64,000 nucleotides of DNA from Chelydra serpentina (lineage: Eukaryota > Chordata > Testudines > Chelydridae), in the NCBI GenBank assembly GCA_037349315.1, contig JBAIAC010000001.1, positions 1 through 64,000 on the forward strand, written 5' to 3'. Both the position numbers and the translations under genes were made by a program. Positions 12,981-25,300 of the stretch are shown piece by piece. The notes beneath the pieces were generated by a model that did not search any database, was not told the DNA's origin, and saw only the letters and a program-made list of their open reading frames with translations. The stretch's first letter is position 1. Each line of letters starts with the position of its first letter.

Positions 12981-13540
12981 TGTGACGAAGTAGGACTGTT
13001 GTTAAGGTTTCCCTGATTACTGTGTGGGTGCCTCGGTTTCCCCTATGTGGTGCTTGAGTATCTAGGTGGTGGGACAACGGTGCATGATTGTTACAAAACC
13101 CTAGAAGGCAGAGGGCTGGACACAGAGAATGGCCCTGTCTCCTGGCAAGAGATGGCCCGGCCCCTCCCCGGCAAAGGTATGAGCTGAAGGTGTTGGAACA
13201 AAGGGATCATGTGACCTCCTGGCCCGGGAAGGAGAAAGGGGGAGAAGGGGCTGGTGAGTTTCAGTTTGGAGCTGGCCGGAGAAGAGGGGAGAGAGGCAGA
13301 CAGGGTCTGTCCTCCCTGCCCCATTTGGAGCTGTGGGGTGAAAGCAGGGAGCCCCCAGGCTGGGGTCTAAGCTCCCTGCCCCATGGAAGGACCCGACTGA
13401 GGGGTCCTGGATGTACTGACAAGCTCTGGTTGGACTGTGTTCCTGGCATCTCTAATAAACCTTCTGTTCTACTGGATGGCTGAGATTCCCAGTGACTCCG
13501 GGGAAGAGAGGTGCAGGGCCGGACTCCCTTATACTCCGGG
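12981..13540 (+). mobile_element. Solo LTR of a retrovirus-like element, 3' end altered
   Basis: About 560 bp of non-satellite sequence begins TGTGACGAAGTAGGACTG and has an AATAAA polyadenylation signal at 13454-13459 near its 3' end, as expected for an LTR. A second copy in opposite orientation lies at 15731-16301 and ends TGACA. This copy lacks that terminus: after ATACTCC it runs straight into G-rich repeat. No gag, pol or env sequence is present on either side. The short open frames inside show no domain. The family name is unknown to me; LTR identity rests on the end structure, the poly(A) signal and the second copy. Confidence 0.75.
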
Positions 13541-15730
13541 AGGAGGGTGAGGGTGGGAGTGGGGGTTAGGGTTAGGCTGAGGGTGAGCCTGGGGGTGAGG
13601 GTGGGGGTGGGGATGGGGGTGGGGGTTAGGTTGAGGGTGAGGGTGAGGGTGGGGTTGAGAGTGAGGGTGGGGGTGAGGGTGATGCTGAGGGTGGTGGTGG
13701 GGGTTAGGGTTAGGCTTAGGGTGAGGGAGGGCGTGGGGGTGAGGGTGTCTGTGAGGGTGAGGGCGAGGGTGGGAGTGGGGGTGAGGGTGACGGTGGGGGT
13801 GGGGGTGTTGGAGGTGAGGGTGAGAGTGGGGGTTTGGGTGAGGCTGAGGCTGAGGGAGGGCCTGGGGGTGAGGGTTAGGTTGAGGGTGAGGGTGGGGTTG
13901 AGAGTGAGGGTGGGGGTGAGGGTGATGCTGAGGGTGGCGGTGGGGGTTAGGGTTAGGCTTAGGGTGAGGGAGGGCGTGGGGGTGAGGGTGTCTGTGAGGG
14001 TGAGGGCGAGGGTGGGGGTGGGGGTGAGGGTAACGGTGGGGGTGTTGGAGGTGAGGGTGAGAGTAGGGGTTTGGGTGAGGCTGAGGGTGAGGAAGGGCCT
14101 GGGGGTGAGGGTGAGGGTTGGGATGAGGGTGGGGGTTAGGTTGAGGGTGAGGGAGGGGTTGAGAGTGAGGGTGGGGGTGAGGGTGATGCTGAGGGTGGCG
14201 GTGGGGGTTAGGGTTAGGCTTAGGGTGAGGGAGGGCGTGCGGGTGAGAGTGTCTGTGAGGGTGAGGGCGGGGGTGGGCGTGGGGGTGAGGGTGACGGTGG
14301 GGGTGTTGGAGGTGAGGGTGAGAGTGGGGGTTTGGGTGAGGAGGAAGGTGGTGTTGGGGTGTGGGTGAGGGTGAGGGTGGCGGTGGGGGTCGGAGTGAGG
14401 GTCAGGGAGGGGGTGAGGGTGAGGGTGGGGGTCAGTGTGGGGGTTAGGTTGAGGGTGAGGGTGGGGTTTAGAGTGAGGGTGTGAGTGAGGGTGATGGTGA
14501 GCGTGGTGGTGGGGGGTGACCGTGAGGGTGAGGGTGGGGTGCTTGGAGGTGAGGGTGTGGGTGTGGGTGAGGGTGAGGTTGAGGGTCAGGGTTAGGGTTA
14601 GGGTGGGCCTGGGTTTAGGCTGAGGGTGGGGGTGACAGTGGGAGTGAGGGTGAGCGTGAGGGTGGGGGTGGGGGTGCGGGTGTGAGTGAGGGTGAGGTTG
14701 AGTGTTAGGGTGGGCCTGGGGGTGAGGCTGAGTGTGGGGGTGAGGTTGGGGGTGGGGGTGAGATTGAGGCTGAGGGTGGGGGTGAGGATGAGGGTGAAGG
14801 TGGTCCTGGGAGTGGGGGTGAGGATGAGGGTGAGGGTGGGGGTGGGCGTGGTGCTTAGGGTGAAGGGGAGGGTGAGGGTGAGGGTGGGGGTCTGGTTGGC
14901 TGTAGGGGTTAGTGTGAGGATGGGGGTGGGGGTGGCGGTGAGCGGGAAGCTGAGGGTGAGATTGAGGGTTTGGGATGGGGGTTAGGGTGAGGGTGAGGGT
15001 GGGGTTGGGGTGCAGTTTAGGGTGAGGGTGAGTGTGGGGGTGGCGGTGGGAGTGGGGGTTAGGGTGAGGGTGAGTTTGGGGGTTAGGCTGAGGTTGAGGG
15101 TGGGGGTGGGGGGGTTTGGGGTGAGGGTGGGGGTGGGGGTGTGGGTGAGGGTTAGGCTGAGGGTGGCGATGGGGTGAGGGAGGGGGTTGGGGTGAGGGTG
15201 AGGGTGGGGCTGGGGGTGATGGTGAGGGTGAGGGTGAGGATGAGGGTGAGGTTGAGGTTGGGAGTGGGGGTGAGGGTGTCCGTGAGGTTGAGGGTGGGGG
15301 TGGAGGTGGTGGTTGTGGTGGGAGTGAGCGTGAGGGTGAGGGTGAGCGTGAGGGTTAGGGGGAGGGTAAGGGTTGGGGTGGGGGTGGGGATTAGGGAGAA
15401 TGTGAGAGTTAGAGTGAGTGTGGAGGTTATGGTGAGGGTGAGGTGAGAGTGAGGGTGAGGGTGTGTGTGGGTGTGGGGGTGAGGGTTAGGCTGAGCGTGA
15501 GGGGGTGGTTGGGGGTGAGAGTGAGGGTGAGGGTGAGGGTGAGGGTGGGGGTGGGGTGGGGGTGAGGGTGAGGTTAAGTGTTAGTGTGGGGGTGAGGCTG
15601 GGGGTTAGGGTTTGGCTGAGGGTGAGGTTTAGGGTTGGGGTGAGTGTGAGGGTGAGGGTGGCGGTGGGGTTGGTTTTAGGGGTTAGGGTGTGTGTGGGTG
15701 TGGGGGTGGCGGTGAGCATTTAGGTGAGGG
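13541..15730 (+). repeat. TGAGGG hexamer array with telomeric units and a triplicated block
   Basis: This is G-rich hexamer repeat. A block of about 242-262 bp is repeated three times, anchored at GATGCTGAGGGTGG at 13681, 13923 and 14185. Canonical telomere sequence (GGGTTAGGGTTAGGG) occurs at 14589-14603, and GGGTTAGGGTTAGG near 13563 and in each triplicated block. No gene is seen. Confidence 0.92.
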
Positions 15731-16301
15731 TGTCATGGAGTATATGGGAGTCCAGCCCTGCACCCATCTTCCCCGGAGTCACTGGGAGTCTCAGCCAGCC
15801 AGTAGAACAGAAGGTTTATTAGAGATGCCAGGAACACAGTCCAAACAGAGCTTGTCAGTACATCCAGGACCCCTCAGTCGGGCCCTTCCGGGGGGCAGGG
15901 AGCTTAGACCCCAGCTCGGGGCTCCCTGCATTTCACCCCACAGCTCCGAATGGGGGCAGGGAGGCCAAACCCTGTCTGCCCCTCTCATCTCCTCTTCCCA
16001 AGCCAGCTGCAAACTCAAACTCTCCAGCCCCGCCTCCCCCTTTGTCTCCTTCCCGGTCACCTGATCCCTTTGTTCCAGCACCTTCACCTCACACCTTTGC
16101 AGGGGAGGGGCAGGGCCAACTGTTGCCAGGAGACAGGGCCATTCTCTGTCTCCAGGCCCCTGCCCACACCTGCCTTCTAGGGCTCTGTAGCAATCATGCA
16201 CCTTTGTTCCACCACCTAGATACTCAAGCACTGCATAGGGGAAACCGAGGCACCCACACAGTACTCAGGGAAAACATTAACAACAGTCCTAGTTCATCAC
16301 A
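15731..16301 (-). mobile_element. Solo LTR, complete, opposite orientation
   Basis: Read on the minus strand it runs from TGTGATGAACTAGG (16301 downward) to CTCCATGACA (15731), so it has TG...CA ends. An AATAAA signal lies at 15815-15820 on the minus strand. GAGGG abuts it on both sides (15726-15730 and 16302-16306), consistent with a 5-bp target-site duplication, although the surrounding repeat makes such a match easy. It is about 571 bp and homologous along its length to 12981-13540. No internal retroviral genes are present. Confidence 0.8.
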
Positions 16302-19300
16302 GAGGGTGAGATTGAGGGTTGGGAATGGGGTTGGGGTGAGGGTGAGGGTGAGGGTGGGGTGGAGGTGGGCATTGGGGTGCGAGTGAGCGTGAGGATGAGA
16401 GTGAGGGTGGGGGTGGGGGTGAAGCTGAGGGTAAGGTTGAGGGTGGGGGTGGGGGTGAGGGTGTCCATGAGGGTGACGCGGGTGTGTGAGTGGGGGTGAG
16501 AGTGAGTGTGAGCGTTGGGGTGTGGGTGGGTGTTGGGGTGGGGGTGAGCGTGAGGGTGAGGATGGGAAAGGGTGTTCGGGTCAGGTTGAGGGTGAGGGTG
16601 GGGCTGGGGGTGAGGGTTAGAGAGAGGGTGAGGGTTCGGATGAGTGTTCGGGTTAGGGTGAGGATGAGGTGAGGATGAGGGTGGGTGTGGGTGTAGGGGT
16701 GAGGGTTAGGGTGAGCGTGAGGGTGGGGGTGGGGGTGAGAGTTAATGTGAGGTTGAGGGTGGGGTGGGGGTGGGGGTAAGGGTGAGTGTGACCGTGAGGA
16801 TGAGGGTGGGAGTGAGGGTAAGGGTGACGTTGAGGTTGAGGTTGGGGGTGGGGGTGAGGGTAAGGGTGATGGTGGGCTTAGGGTTTGGCTGAGGGTGAGG
16901 TTGAGGGTTGGGTTGAGGGTGACGGTGGGGGCTAGTGTGTGGGTGAGCGTGAGTGTGAGGGTGGGGTTTGGGGGTGAGGGTGAGGGTGTGGGTGGGGTGT
17001 GGGTGTGGGTTAGAGTTAGGGTGAGGGTTAGGGTGTGAGTGGGGGTGAGGGTAAGGGTGAGGGTGGGCGTGGTTGTGAGGGTTTCGGTGAGGGTGAGGGT
17101 GAGGGTGGGGTTGGGGGTGGGTGTGAGCGTGGGGGTCGGCTTTGGGGTGAGCGTGCGGGTGGTTTGGGGTGATGGTGAGAGTGGGTGTGTGGGTGAGGGT
17201 GAGGTTGAGGGTTGGGGTGGGGGTGGGGGTGAGTGTAAGGGTGAGGGTCGGGGTGGGTGTGGGGGTGAGGGTGAGGTTTAGGGTTTGGCTGAGGGTGAGG
17301 TTTAGGGTTGTGGTGAGGGTGAGGGTGAGGGTGGGGGTTAGTGTGTCTGTGAGCGTGAGTGTGAAGGTGGGTGTGGGGGTGTGGGTGTGGTGTGGGTGTG
17401 GGTGGGGTTAGGGTGAGGGTAAGGGTGAGGGTGAGGGTGGGGATGGCGGTTAGGGGGAGGGGAGACTGGGGGTGAATGTGAGGGTGCGACTGATGGTGGG
17501 GGTCGGGTGTTGGTGAGGGTCGGGTGTTGGTGAGGGTGAGGGTGAGTGAGAGGGTGGGGGTGAGGGTTAGGGAGAGGTTAAGGGTGTGAGTGGGGGTGAG
17601 GGTGAGGGTGGGACTGGGGTTTAGGGTGAGGGTTAGGGTGGGGGAGAGGGTGAGGGTGGTGGTGGCAGTTACGGTGAGAGTGAGGTTGAGTGTGAGGGTG
17701 AGGGTGGGGGTGAGGGTGGGGGTGCGAGTGATGGTGGGGGTGGCGTCACGAGTGAGGGTGGGGTGTTGGTGAGGGTGAGTGAGAGCGTATGGGTGGGTGT
17801 GGGGGTGAGGGTGACGGTGGGGGTGGGGGTTAGGGTGTCTGTGAGGGTGGGGGTGGGGGTGGGGGTGGGGGTGAGTGTGACGGTGGGGGTGGGGGCATTG
17901 GAGGTGAGGGTGAGAGTGGGGTTGTGGGTGAGGGTGGCGTTGGGTGTCGGGGTGAGGGTGAGGGTCAGGGTGAGGGTCAGGGTAGGGGTGGGGGTGGGGG
18001 TGGGGTTAGGTTGAGGGTGAGGGTGAGGGTGGGGTTGAGAGTGATGGTGAGGGTGGGGGTGAGGGTGATGGTGAGGGTGGCGGTGGGTGGTGACCGTGAG
18101 GGTGAGGGTGGGGGGTTTGGAGGTGAGGGTGTTGGTGAGGGGGAGGTTCAGTGTCAGTGTCAATGTGTGCGTGGTGGTGAGTGTAAGGGTGAGGGTCAGG
18201 GTGAGGGTGGGTGTGAGGGTGAGGTTGATAGTTAGGGTGAGGGTGTGCCTGGGGATGAGGGGAGGGTGGGGGTTGGTGTGGTGGTGTGGGTGTCAGTGAG
18301 GGTGGGTGTGCAAGTGAGGTTGAGGGTGAGGGTGAGAGTGAGGATGGGGGTGCGGGTGAGGGTGAGAATGAGGGTGAGGGTGAGGGTGGCATTGCGGGTT
18401 GGGGTTAGGGCGAAGGGGAGGGTGAGGGCGAGGGTGAAGGTGGGGGTGAGCATGAAGGTGAGGGTGAGATTGAGGGTTGGCATGATGGTGAGGGTGTGGG
18501 TCAGGGTGAGGCAGAGGGTGAGTGTGATGGTGGGGTTGGGGGTGGCGGTGAGGGTGAGGTTGAGTGTGGGGGTTAGGATGAGGGTGAGGGTGATGGTGGG
18601 GGGGGTTGGGGATGATGGTGGGGGTGAGGTTGATGGTGAGGGTGGGGATGGGGTGAGGGAGGGGGTTGGATGAGGGTTAGGGTGGGGGTGAGGGTGAGGG
18701 TGAGGGTGGGGTTGGGGGTTACGGTGAGGTTGAGGGTGAGGGTGAGGTTGAGGGTGGGGTGGGGGTGAGGGTGTCCGTGAGGGTAAGGGTGTGGTTGTGG
18801 GTGGGGTGAGGGTGAGGGTGGGGGAGAACGTGAGGGTGAGGGTAAGGGTGGAGGTTAGAGTGAGGGTTAGTGCTCGGGTGAGGGTGGGGGTGAGGGTTAG
18901 GGTGCGAGTGATTGTGGGGGTGGGGGCGCGGGTGAAGATGGGGGTGTTGGTGAGTGCGAGTGAGAGGGTGAGGGTGTGAACAGGGTGAGGGTGAGGGTGG
19001 GGATGGGTGTTAGTGTGTGGCTGATGGTGAGGGTGAGTGTGGGCATGGGGGTGAGTGTGAGGTTGTCTGGGAGGGTGAGGGTGGGGGTGGGCTTGGGGTT
19101 GAGGGTGAGGGTGAAGATGGGCATGAGGGTGGGGGTGGGGCTGGGAGTGGGGGTGACGGAGGCGGTGGGGGTGACGGAGAGGTTGAGGGGGGGGTTGGGC
19201 GTGAGGTGGGGTGGGGTGGGAGTGAGAGTGGGGGTTGAGGGTGAAGGTGAGGGTGGGGCTGAGGGTGAGAGTGGGGGTTTTGGTGCGGGTGGCGGTGGGG

Positions 19301-22300
19301 GTTACGGTGAGGGTGAGAGTGGGGGGGTTGGGCGTGAGGATAAGGGTGAGGCTGGGGGTGAGGGTAAGGGTGAGGTTGAGGTTGAGGTTGAGGATAGGGG
19401 TGGGGGTAAGGGTGAGCGTGGGCTTAGGGTTTGGCTGAGGGTGAGGTTGAGGGTTGGGCTGAGATTGAGGGTGACGGTGGGGGCTAGAGTGTGGGTGAGC
19501 ATGAGTGTGAGGGTGGGGTTTGGGGATGGGGGTGAGGGTGAGGGTGTGGGTGGGGTGGGGGTTTGGGTGAGGTTAGGGTGAGGGTAAGGGTGAGGGAGGG
19601 GTTGGGAATGGGGTTTAGGGTGAGGGTTAGGGTGGAGGAGATGGTGAGTGTGAGGGTGGGGGGTGGCAATGAGGGTGAGGGTGACTGTGAGGATTAGGGT
19701 GGGGGAGATGGTGAGTGTGAGGGTGGGGGTGGCAATGAGTGTGAGGGTGATGGTGAGTGTGAGCCTCGGAGTGAGGGTGAGGGTGCGAGTGCTGGCGCGG
19801 GTGGGGTGCGGGTGAGGGTGGGGTGTTTGTGATGGTGAGGGTGAGTGAGAGGGTGAGGGTGGGTTGTGGGTGGGGGTTAGGGTGAGGTTGAGGGTGGGCG
19901 TGGTGGTGAGGGTGTCTGTGAGGGTGGGGGTGGGGGTGAGGGTGGGAGTCGGCTTTGGGTTGAGTGTGCGGGTGTTTTGGGGTGATGGTGAGAGTGGGTG
20001 TGTGGGTGAGGGTGGGAGTGAGGGTAAGGGTGAGGTTGAGGGTGGGTGTGGGGGTGGGGTTTAGGGTTTGGCTGAGGGTGAAGTTGAGGGTTGGGGTGAT
20101 GGCGAGGGTGAGGGTGTGGGTTAGTGTGTGGGTGAGTGTGCGGGTGGTTTGGGGTGATGGTGAGAGTGGGTGTGTGGGTGAGTGTGAGTGTGAGGGTGAG
20201 GGTTGGGGTGGGGGTGAGGATCAGGGTGAGGGTGGGGGTGGGGGTTGGGTTGAGGGTGGGGTTGAGGGTGGGGTTTGGGGTTTGGCTGAAGGTGAGGTTG
20301 AGGGTTGGGGTGAGGGTGAGGGTGTGGGTGGGGTGGGAGTCAGTGTTAGGGTGAGGGTAGGCTTGGTGGTGAGGGTGAGGGTGTCTCTGAGGTTGAGGGT
20401 GGGGGTCGGTGTGGGGGTGAGGGTGGGGGTGTATTTGGGGTCAGGGTGAGGGTGGGGGGGATTTGGGGGTGAGGGTGAGAGTGGGGGTGTGAGTGAGGGT
20501 GTGGGTGGGGGTGGGGGTGGAGGTGTGGTTGAAGGTGAGGGTGGGGTGGCTGTGTGGGTGGGGATTAGGGTGTGTGTTAGGGTGAGGGTGAGGGTGGGGG
20601 GGTCGGGGTTGAGGGTGGGAGTGGGTGTGAGGTGGAGTCTGAGGGCGGGGTTGGGGTTAGGTAGGGGGTTGGGGTGAGGGTGAGGGTGGGGGTGGGGGTT
20701 GGGTGAGGCTGAGGGTGAGTGTGAGGTTGAGCGTGGGAGTGCCCGTGAGGGTGAGGGTGTCCGTGAGGAGGAGGGTGCGGGTGTGGGTGGGGGTGAGGGT
20801 GAGGGGGAGTGTGAGTGTTGGGGTGGGGGTGGGGGTTGTGCTGGGGGTGAGCATGAGGTTGAGCGTGAGTGTGAGGGTTAGGGGGAGGGTTAGGGTGGTG
20901 GTGGGGGTGGGGGTTAGGGTGAGTGTGGGTGTTAGGGTGAGGGTGGGTGTGGGTGTGCGGGTTAGGGTGAGTTGAGTGTTAGGGTGAGGGTGAGGTTGAG
21001 GGTGGGGGTGAGGTTGGGGGTTATGGTTTGGCTGAGGGTGAGGTTGAGGGTTGGGGTGAGGGTGTGGGTGAAGGTGGGGGTTAGTGTGTGGGAGAGCGTG
21101 AGGGTGTGAGTGGGGGTGGTGGTGAGGGTGAGGGTGTGGATTGTGTAAGGATGTGGGTGGGGTTAGGGTAAAGGTAAGGGTGAGGGTGGGGGTGTGTGTG
21201 GGAGTGGGGTTTAGGGTGAGGGTTGGGGTGGGGGTGAGGGTTAGTGTGAGGGTGGGTATGGCGGTTAGGATGAGGGTGAGAGTGAGGGTGAGGGTGAGGC
21301 TGGGGGTGCGAATGAGGGTGGGGGTGAGGATGAGGGTGAGGGTGAGTGAGAGGGTGGGGGTGAGTGAGAGGGTGGGGGTGGGGTGGGGCTGGGGGTGAGG
21401 GTTAGCGTGAAGGTGCGGGTGGGGGTGGGGGTGAGCTTGAGTATGGGGGTGGGCTTGGGGGTGAGGGTGTGGGGGAGGGTGAGGGTGAGAATGGGTGTGG
21501 GTGTCGGGGTGTGGGTTAGGGTGAGGGTGAGGGAGGGGTGGGGATGGGGGTGGGGCTTAGGGTGTGGGTTAGCGTGAGGGTCAGGGTGAGGGTGGCAGTG
21601 GGGTTGGGGTTGGGGTGAGGGTGAGGGTGGGAGTGAGGGTGTGGGTGCGGGTAGGGGCGGGGGTTAGGTTGAGATTTCTGTTGAGTGTGAGGGTGGGGTT
21701 GGTGGTTAGGGTGAGGGTGAGAGTGATGGTGAGGGTTGGGGTGATGGTGAGGGTGCGGGTGATGTTGGGGGTGGGGCGCGGGTGAGGGTGGGGTGTGGTG
21801 AGGGTGAGGATGAGTGAGAGGGTGGGGGGTGGGGTTGAGGGATAGGGTGAGGGTGAGGGTGGGAGTGGGGTTTAGTATGAGGGTTAGGGTGGGGGAGAGG
21901 GTGAGGGTGTGGTCGCGAGTGATGGTGGGGGTGGGGGGTCGCGGGTGAGGGTGGGGTGGTGTTGAAGGTAAGGGTGAGTGACAGGGTGGGGGTCCGTGTG
22001 GGGGTGAGGGTTAGGGTGAGGGTGTGAGTCGGGGTGAGGGTGAGGGTTGGGCTGAGGATGGGCATGGGATTGAGGGTGAGGGTGTTTGTGAGTGTGAGGG
22101 TGCCGGTGGGGGTGAGGTTGAGGGTGGAGGGGTTGGGGGTGTGGGTGAGAGTGGGGGTGTGGGTGAGGGTGAGGGTGTCTGTGAGGGTGAGGGTGCGGAT
22201 GGGGGTGTAGGTGGGGGTGAGGGTGAGGGTGTGCGGCTTAGGGGTGTGGGTGAGAGTGGGGTTGTGGGTGTGGGTGAGGGTGAGGGTGAGGGTGGCGGAG

Positions 22301-25300
22301 GGGGTGGGGATTAGGATGAGGCTGAGGGTGAGGTTGATGGTGGGGGTGGGGTTGAGGGTGATGGTGTCGGTGAGGGGGAGGGTGGGTGTGTGGGGTGGGG
22401 GTGAGGGTGAGGGTGAGTGTGATGGTGGGATGGGGATGGGGTGAGGTGAAGGTGGGACTGGGGTTTAGGGTCAGGGTGAGGGTGAGGGTGGGGATGGGGA
22501 AGAGCGGGGGGGGTTAGGGTGAGGTGAGGGTGAGCGTTAGGGTGAGGGACGGGATTGGGTGTGGGGTGAGGGTGAGTGTGAGTATGAGGTTGAGGGTTAG
22601 TGTGGGGGTAAGGGTGAGGGTGTGGGTGGGGGTGGGTGTGAGGGTAAGGGTTAGGGTGGAGATGGGCGTGTGGGTTGAAGTGTGGGTTAGGGTTTGGCTG
22701 AGGGTGAGGGTGAGGGTTGGGGTGAGGGTGAGGGTGGGGGTTAGTGTGCGGGTGAGCGTGAGCGCCGGGGTGGGGTGGGGGTGAGGGTAACGGTGTGGGT
22801 GGGGTGGGGGTGTGGATGGGGTTAGGGTGAAGGTAAGGGTGAGGGTGGGGGTGGGGTGGGGAGTGTGGTTTAGGGTGGTGGGTTAGGGTGGGGGAGAGGG
22901 TGAGGGTGAGGGTGGGGGTGGCGGTTACAGTGAGGTTGAGGGTGAGTGTGAGGGTGAGGCTTGGGGTAAGGGTGAGGGTGTGAGTGATGGTGGGGGTGGG
23001 GGCGTGGGTGAGGTTGGGGTGAGGGTGTGTGAGAGGGTGAGGGTGGGTGTGAGGAGGAGTGTTAGGGTGAGGGTGAGGTTGTGAGTGGGGGGTGAGGGTG
23101 TGGGTGGGGTTAGGGTGAGGCTGGATGGTGATGGTGAGGGGGATGGTGGAGGTGAGGGTGGGGGTGAGGGTGAGGGTGAGGATGGGGGTGGGGGTGAGGG
23201 TAAAGGTGAGGGTGAGCATGGGGTTTGGGGGTGAGTGTGAGGGTGTAGGTGGGGGTTTGGGTGAGGCTGATAGTGATGGTGAGGGTGAGAGTGGGGGTTA
23301 AGGTTTGGGTGAGGGTGTAGGTAAGGGTGAGGCTGGGATGGGGGTGGGAGTGGGGTTTAGGGTGAGGGTTAGGGTGGTGGAGAGCGTGAGGGTGAGGGTG
23401 GGAGTGGTGGTGGGGTGGGGGTGAAGGTGAGGGAGAGGATGGGCTTGGGGGGTGACGTTGGGGGTGGGGGTGGGGGTGAGGGTGAGGGTTAGGGTGGCGG
23501 TGGGGGGTGAGGGTGGGGATGAAGGTGAGGGTGCAGGTGGGGGTTAGGTTGTGGGTGAAGGTGAGGGTGGGTTTAGGGTGAGGGTGAGATTGTGGGTAGG
23601 ATTGGGGGTGAGGCTGAGTGTGAGGGTGGCGGTGTGGGTGAGGGCAATGGTGAGGGTGAGGTTGGGGTTAGGGTAAGGGTGAGGGTGAGGGGTGGGGGTG
23701 GGGTCAGGGAGAGGATGGGGATGTGGGTTAGGTTGAGGGTGAGGTTGAGGGTGGGGTTGAGGGTGAGGTTGAGGGTGCGGGGTGAGGGGAGGGTGGTGGG
23801 GGTGCCGGTGGGTGTGGGGGTGAGGGTGAGGGTGTGAGTGGGGGTGAGGGTGAGGGTGGGGATGGCGGTTACGGTGAGGTTGATGGTGAGGGTGAGGGTC
23901 GGGGTGGGGTGAGGATGAGAGTGGGGGTGGGTGTTGGGTGCAAGGGTGAGGGTGAGGGAGGGAGGCGGTGGGTGTGGGGGTGAGGGTGAGGCTGTGGCTG
24001 ATGGTGAGGTTGAGGGTGTGGGTTCGGGTTGGGTGAGGGGTTCCGTTTGGGTGAGGGGGGAGTGTGGGTGGGGGTGAGTGTGAGTGTAAGTGTGAGGTGG
24101 TGATGGGGGTGAGCATGAGGGTGAGGGTGGGAGTGGGGGTTGGGGTCAGGGTGAGGGTGGGGATGGGAGTGGGAGTGAGTGAGGGTGAGGGTGAGGGTTT
24201 TCTTGGGGGTGGGGGTTAGGGTGAGTGTGAGAGTGAGGGTGGAGTGAGGGTGGAGGTGGGTGTTGGGGGCGAGGGTGAGGGTGAGGGAGGGGCGGTGGGT
24301 GTGGGGGTGAGGGTGAAGCTGTGGGTGATGGTGAGGTTGAGGGTGTGTGGGTGTGGGTGCGGTTTTGGGTGAGTGTGTCCGTGAGGGTGGAGGTGTGGGT
24401 GGGGGTGCGTGTGAGTGTAAGGGTGAGGGTGGTGGGGGGGGGTGAGCGTGAGGGTGAGGGTGGGAGTGCGGGTTGGGGTCAGGGTGAGGGTGTGGGTTGG
24501 GGTGGGGATGGGCATGAGGGTTAGGGTGAGGGTGGGGATGGGCGTGGTGGTGAGGGTGGGGGTTAGGGTTTGGCTGAGGGTGAGTGTGAGTGTCGGGGTT
24601 AGTGTGCGGGTGAGAGTGAGGGTGGGGGAGGGGCTGGGGGTGAGGGTGTGGGTGTGGGTGGGGTGGTGGTGAAGGTATGGATGAGAGTGGGGTGGGGGTG
24701 GGAGTGGGGTTTAGGTTGATGGTTAGCGTGGGGGAGAGGGTGAGGGTGAGGGTGAGGGTGGGGGTGGCGGTTATGGTGAGGGTGAGTGTGAGTGTGAGGG
24801 TGAGGCTTGGGGTAAGGGTGAGGGTGTGAGTGTTGGTGGGGGTGGGGGCGTGTGTGAGGTTGGGGTGTTGGTGAGGGTGTGTGAGAGGGTGCGGGTGGGG
24901 GTGTGGGTGAGGATGAGGGTTAGGGTGAGTGTGAGATTGTGAGTGGGGGTGAGGGTGAGGGCATGGGTGGGGGTTAGTGTGAGGCTGATGGTGATGTTGA
25001 GGGTGGGGGTTAGGGTTTGGCTGAGGGTGAGGGTTGGCGTTAGGGTGAGGGTGACGGTGGGGGTTAGTGTGCGGGTCAGCGTGAGGGTGGGGGTGGGGTG
25101 GGGGTGAGGGTGATGGTGGAGTGGGGGTGGCCTTGGGGATTAGAGTGTGGGTGAGTGTGAGGGTTAGGGTTAGCGTGGCGGTAGGGGTGAGGGTGGGGGT
25201 TCGTTTGAGGGTGAAGGTGAGGGTGGGGTTTAGGGTGAGGGTGAGATTCGGGGTAGGGTTGGGTATGAGGTTGGGGGTGGGGGTGTGGGTGAAGGTAAGG

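Noticed and set aside
13088..13483. 131-residue open frame in the LTR, and 146-residue frame on minus in the second LTR
   Set aside because: LTR sequence with a poly(A) signal; frames are not shared intact between the two copies and show no domain.
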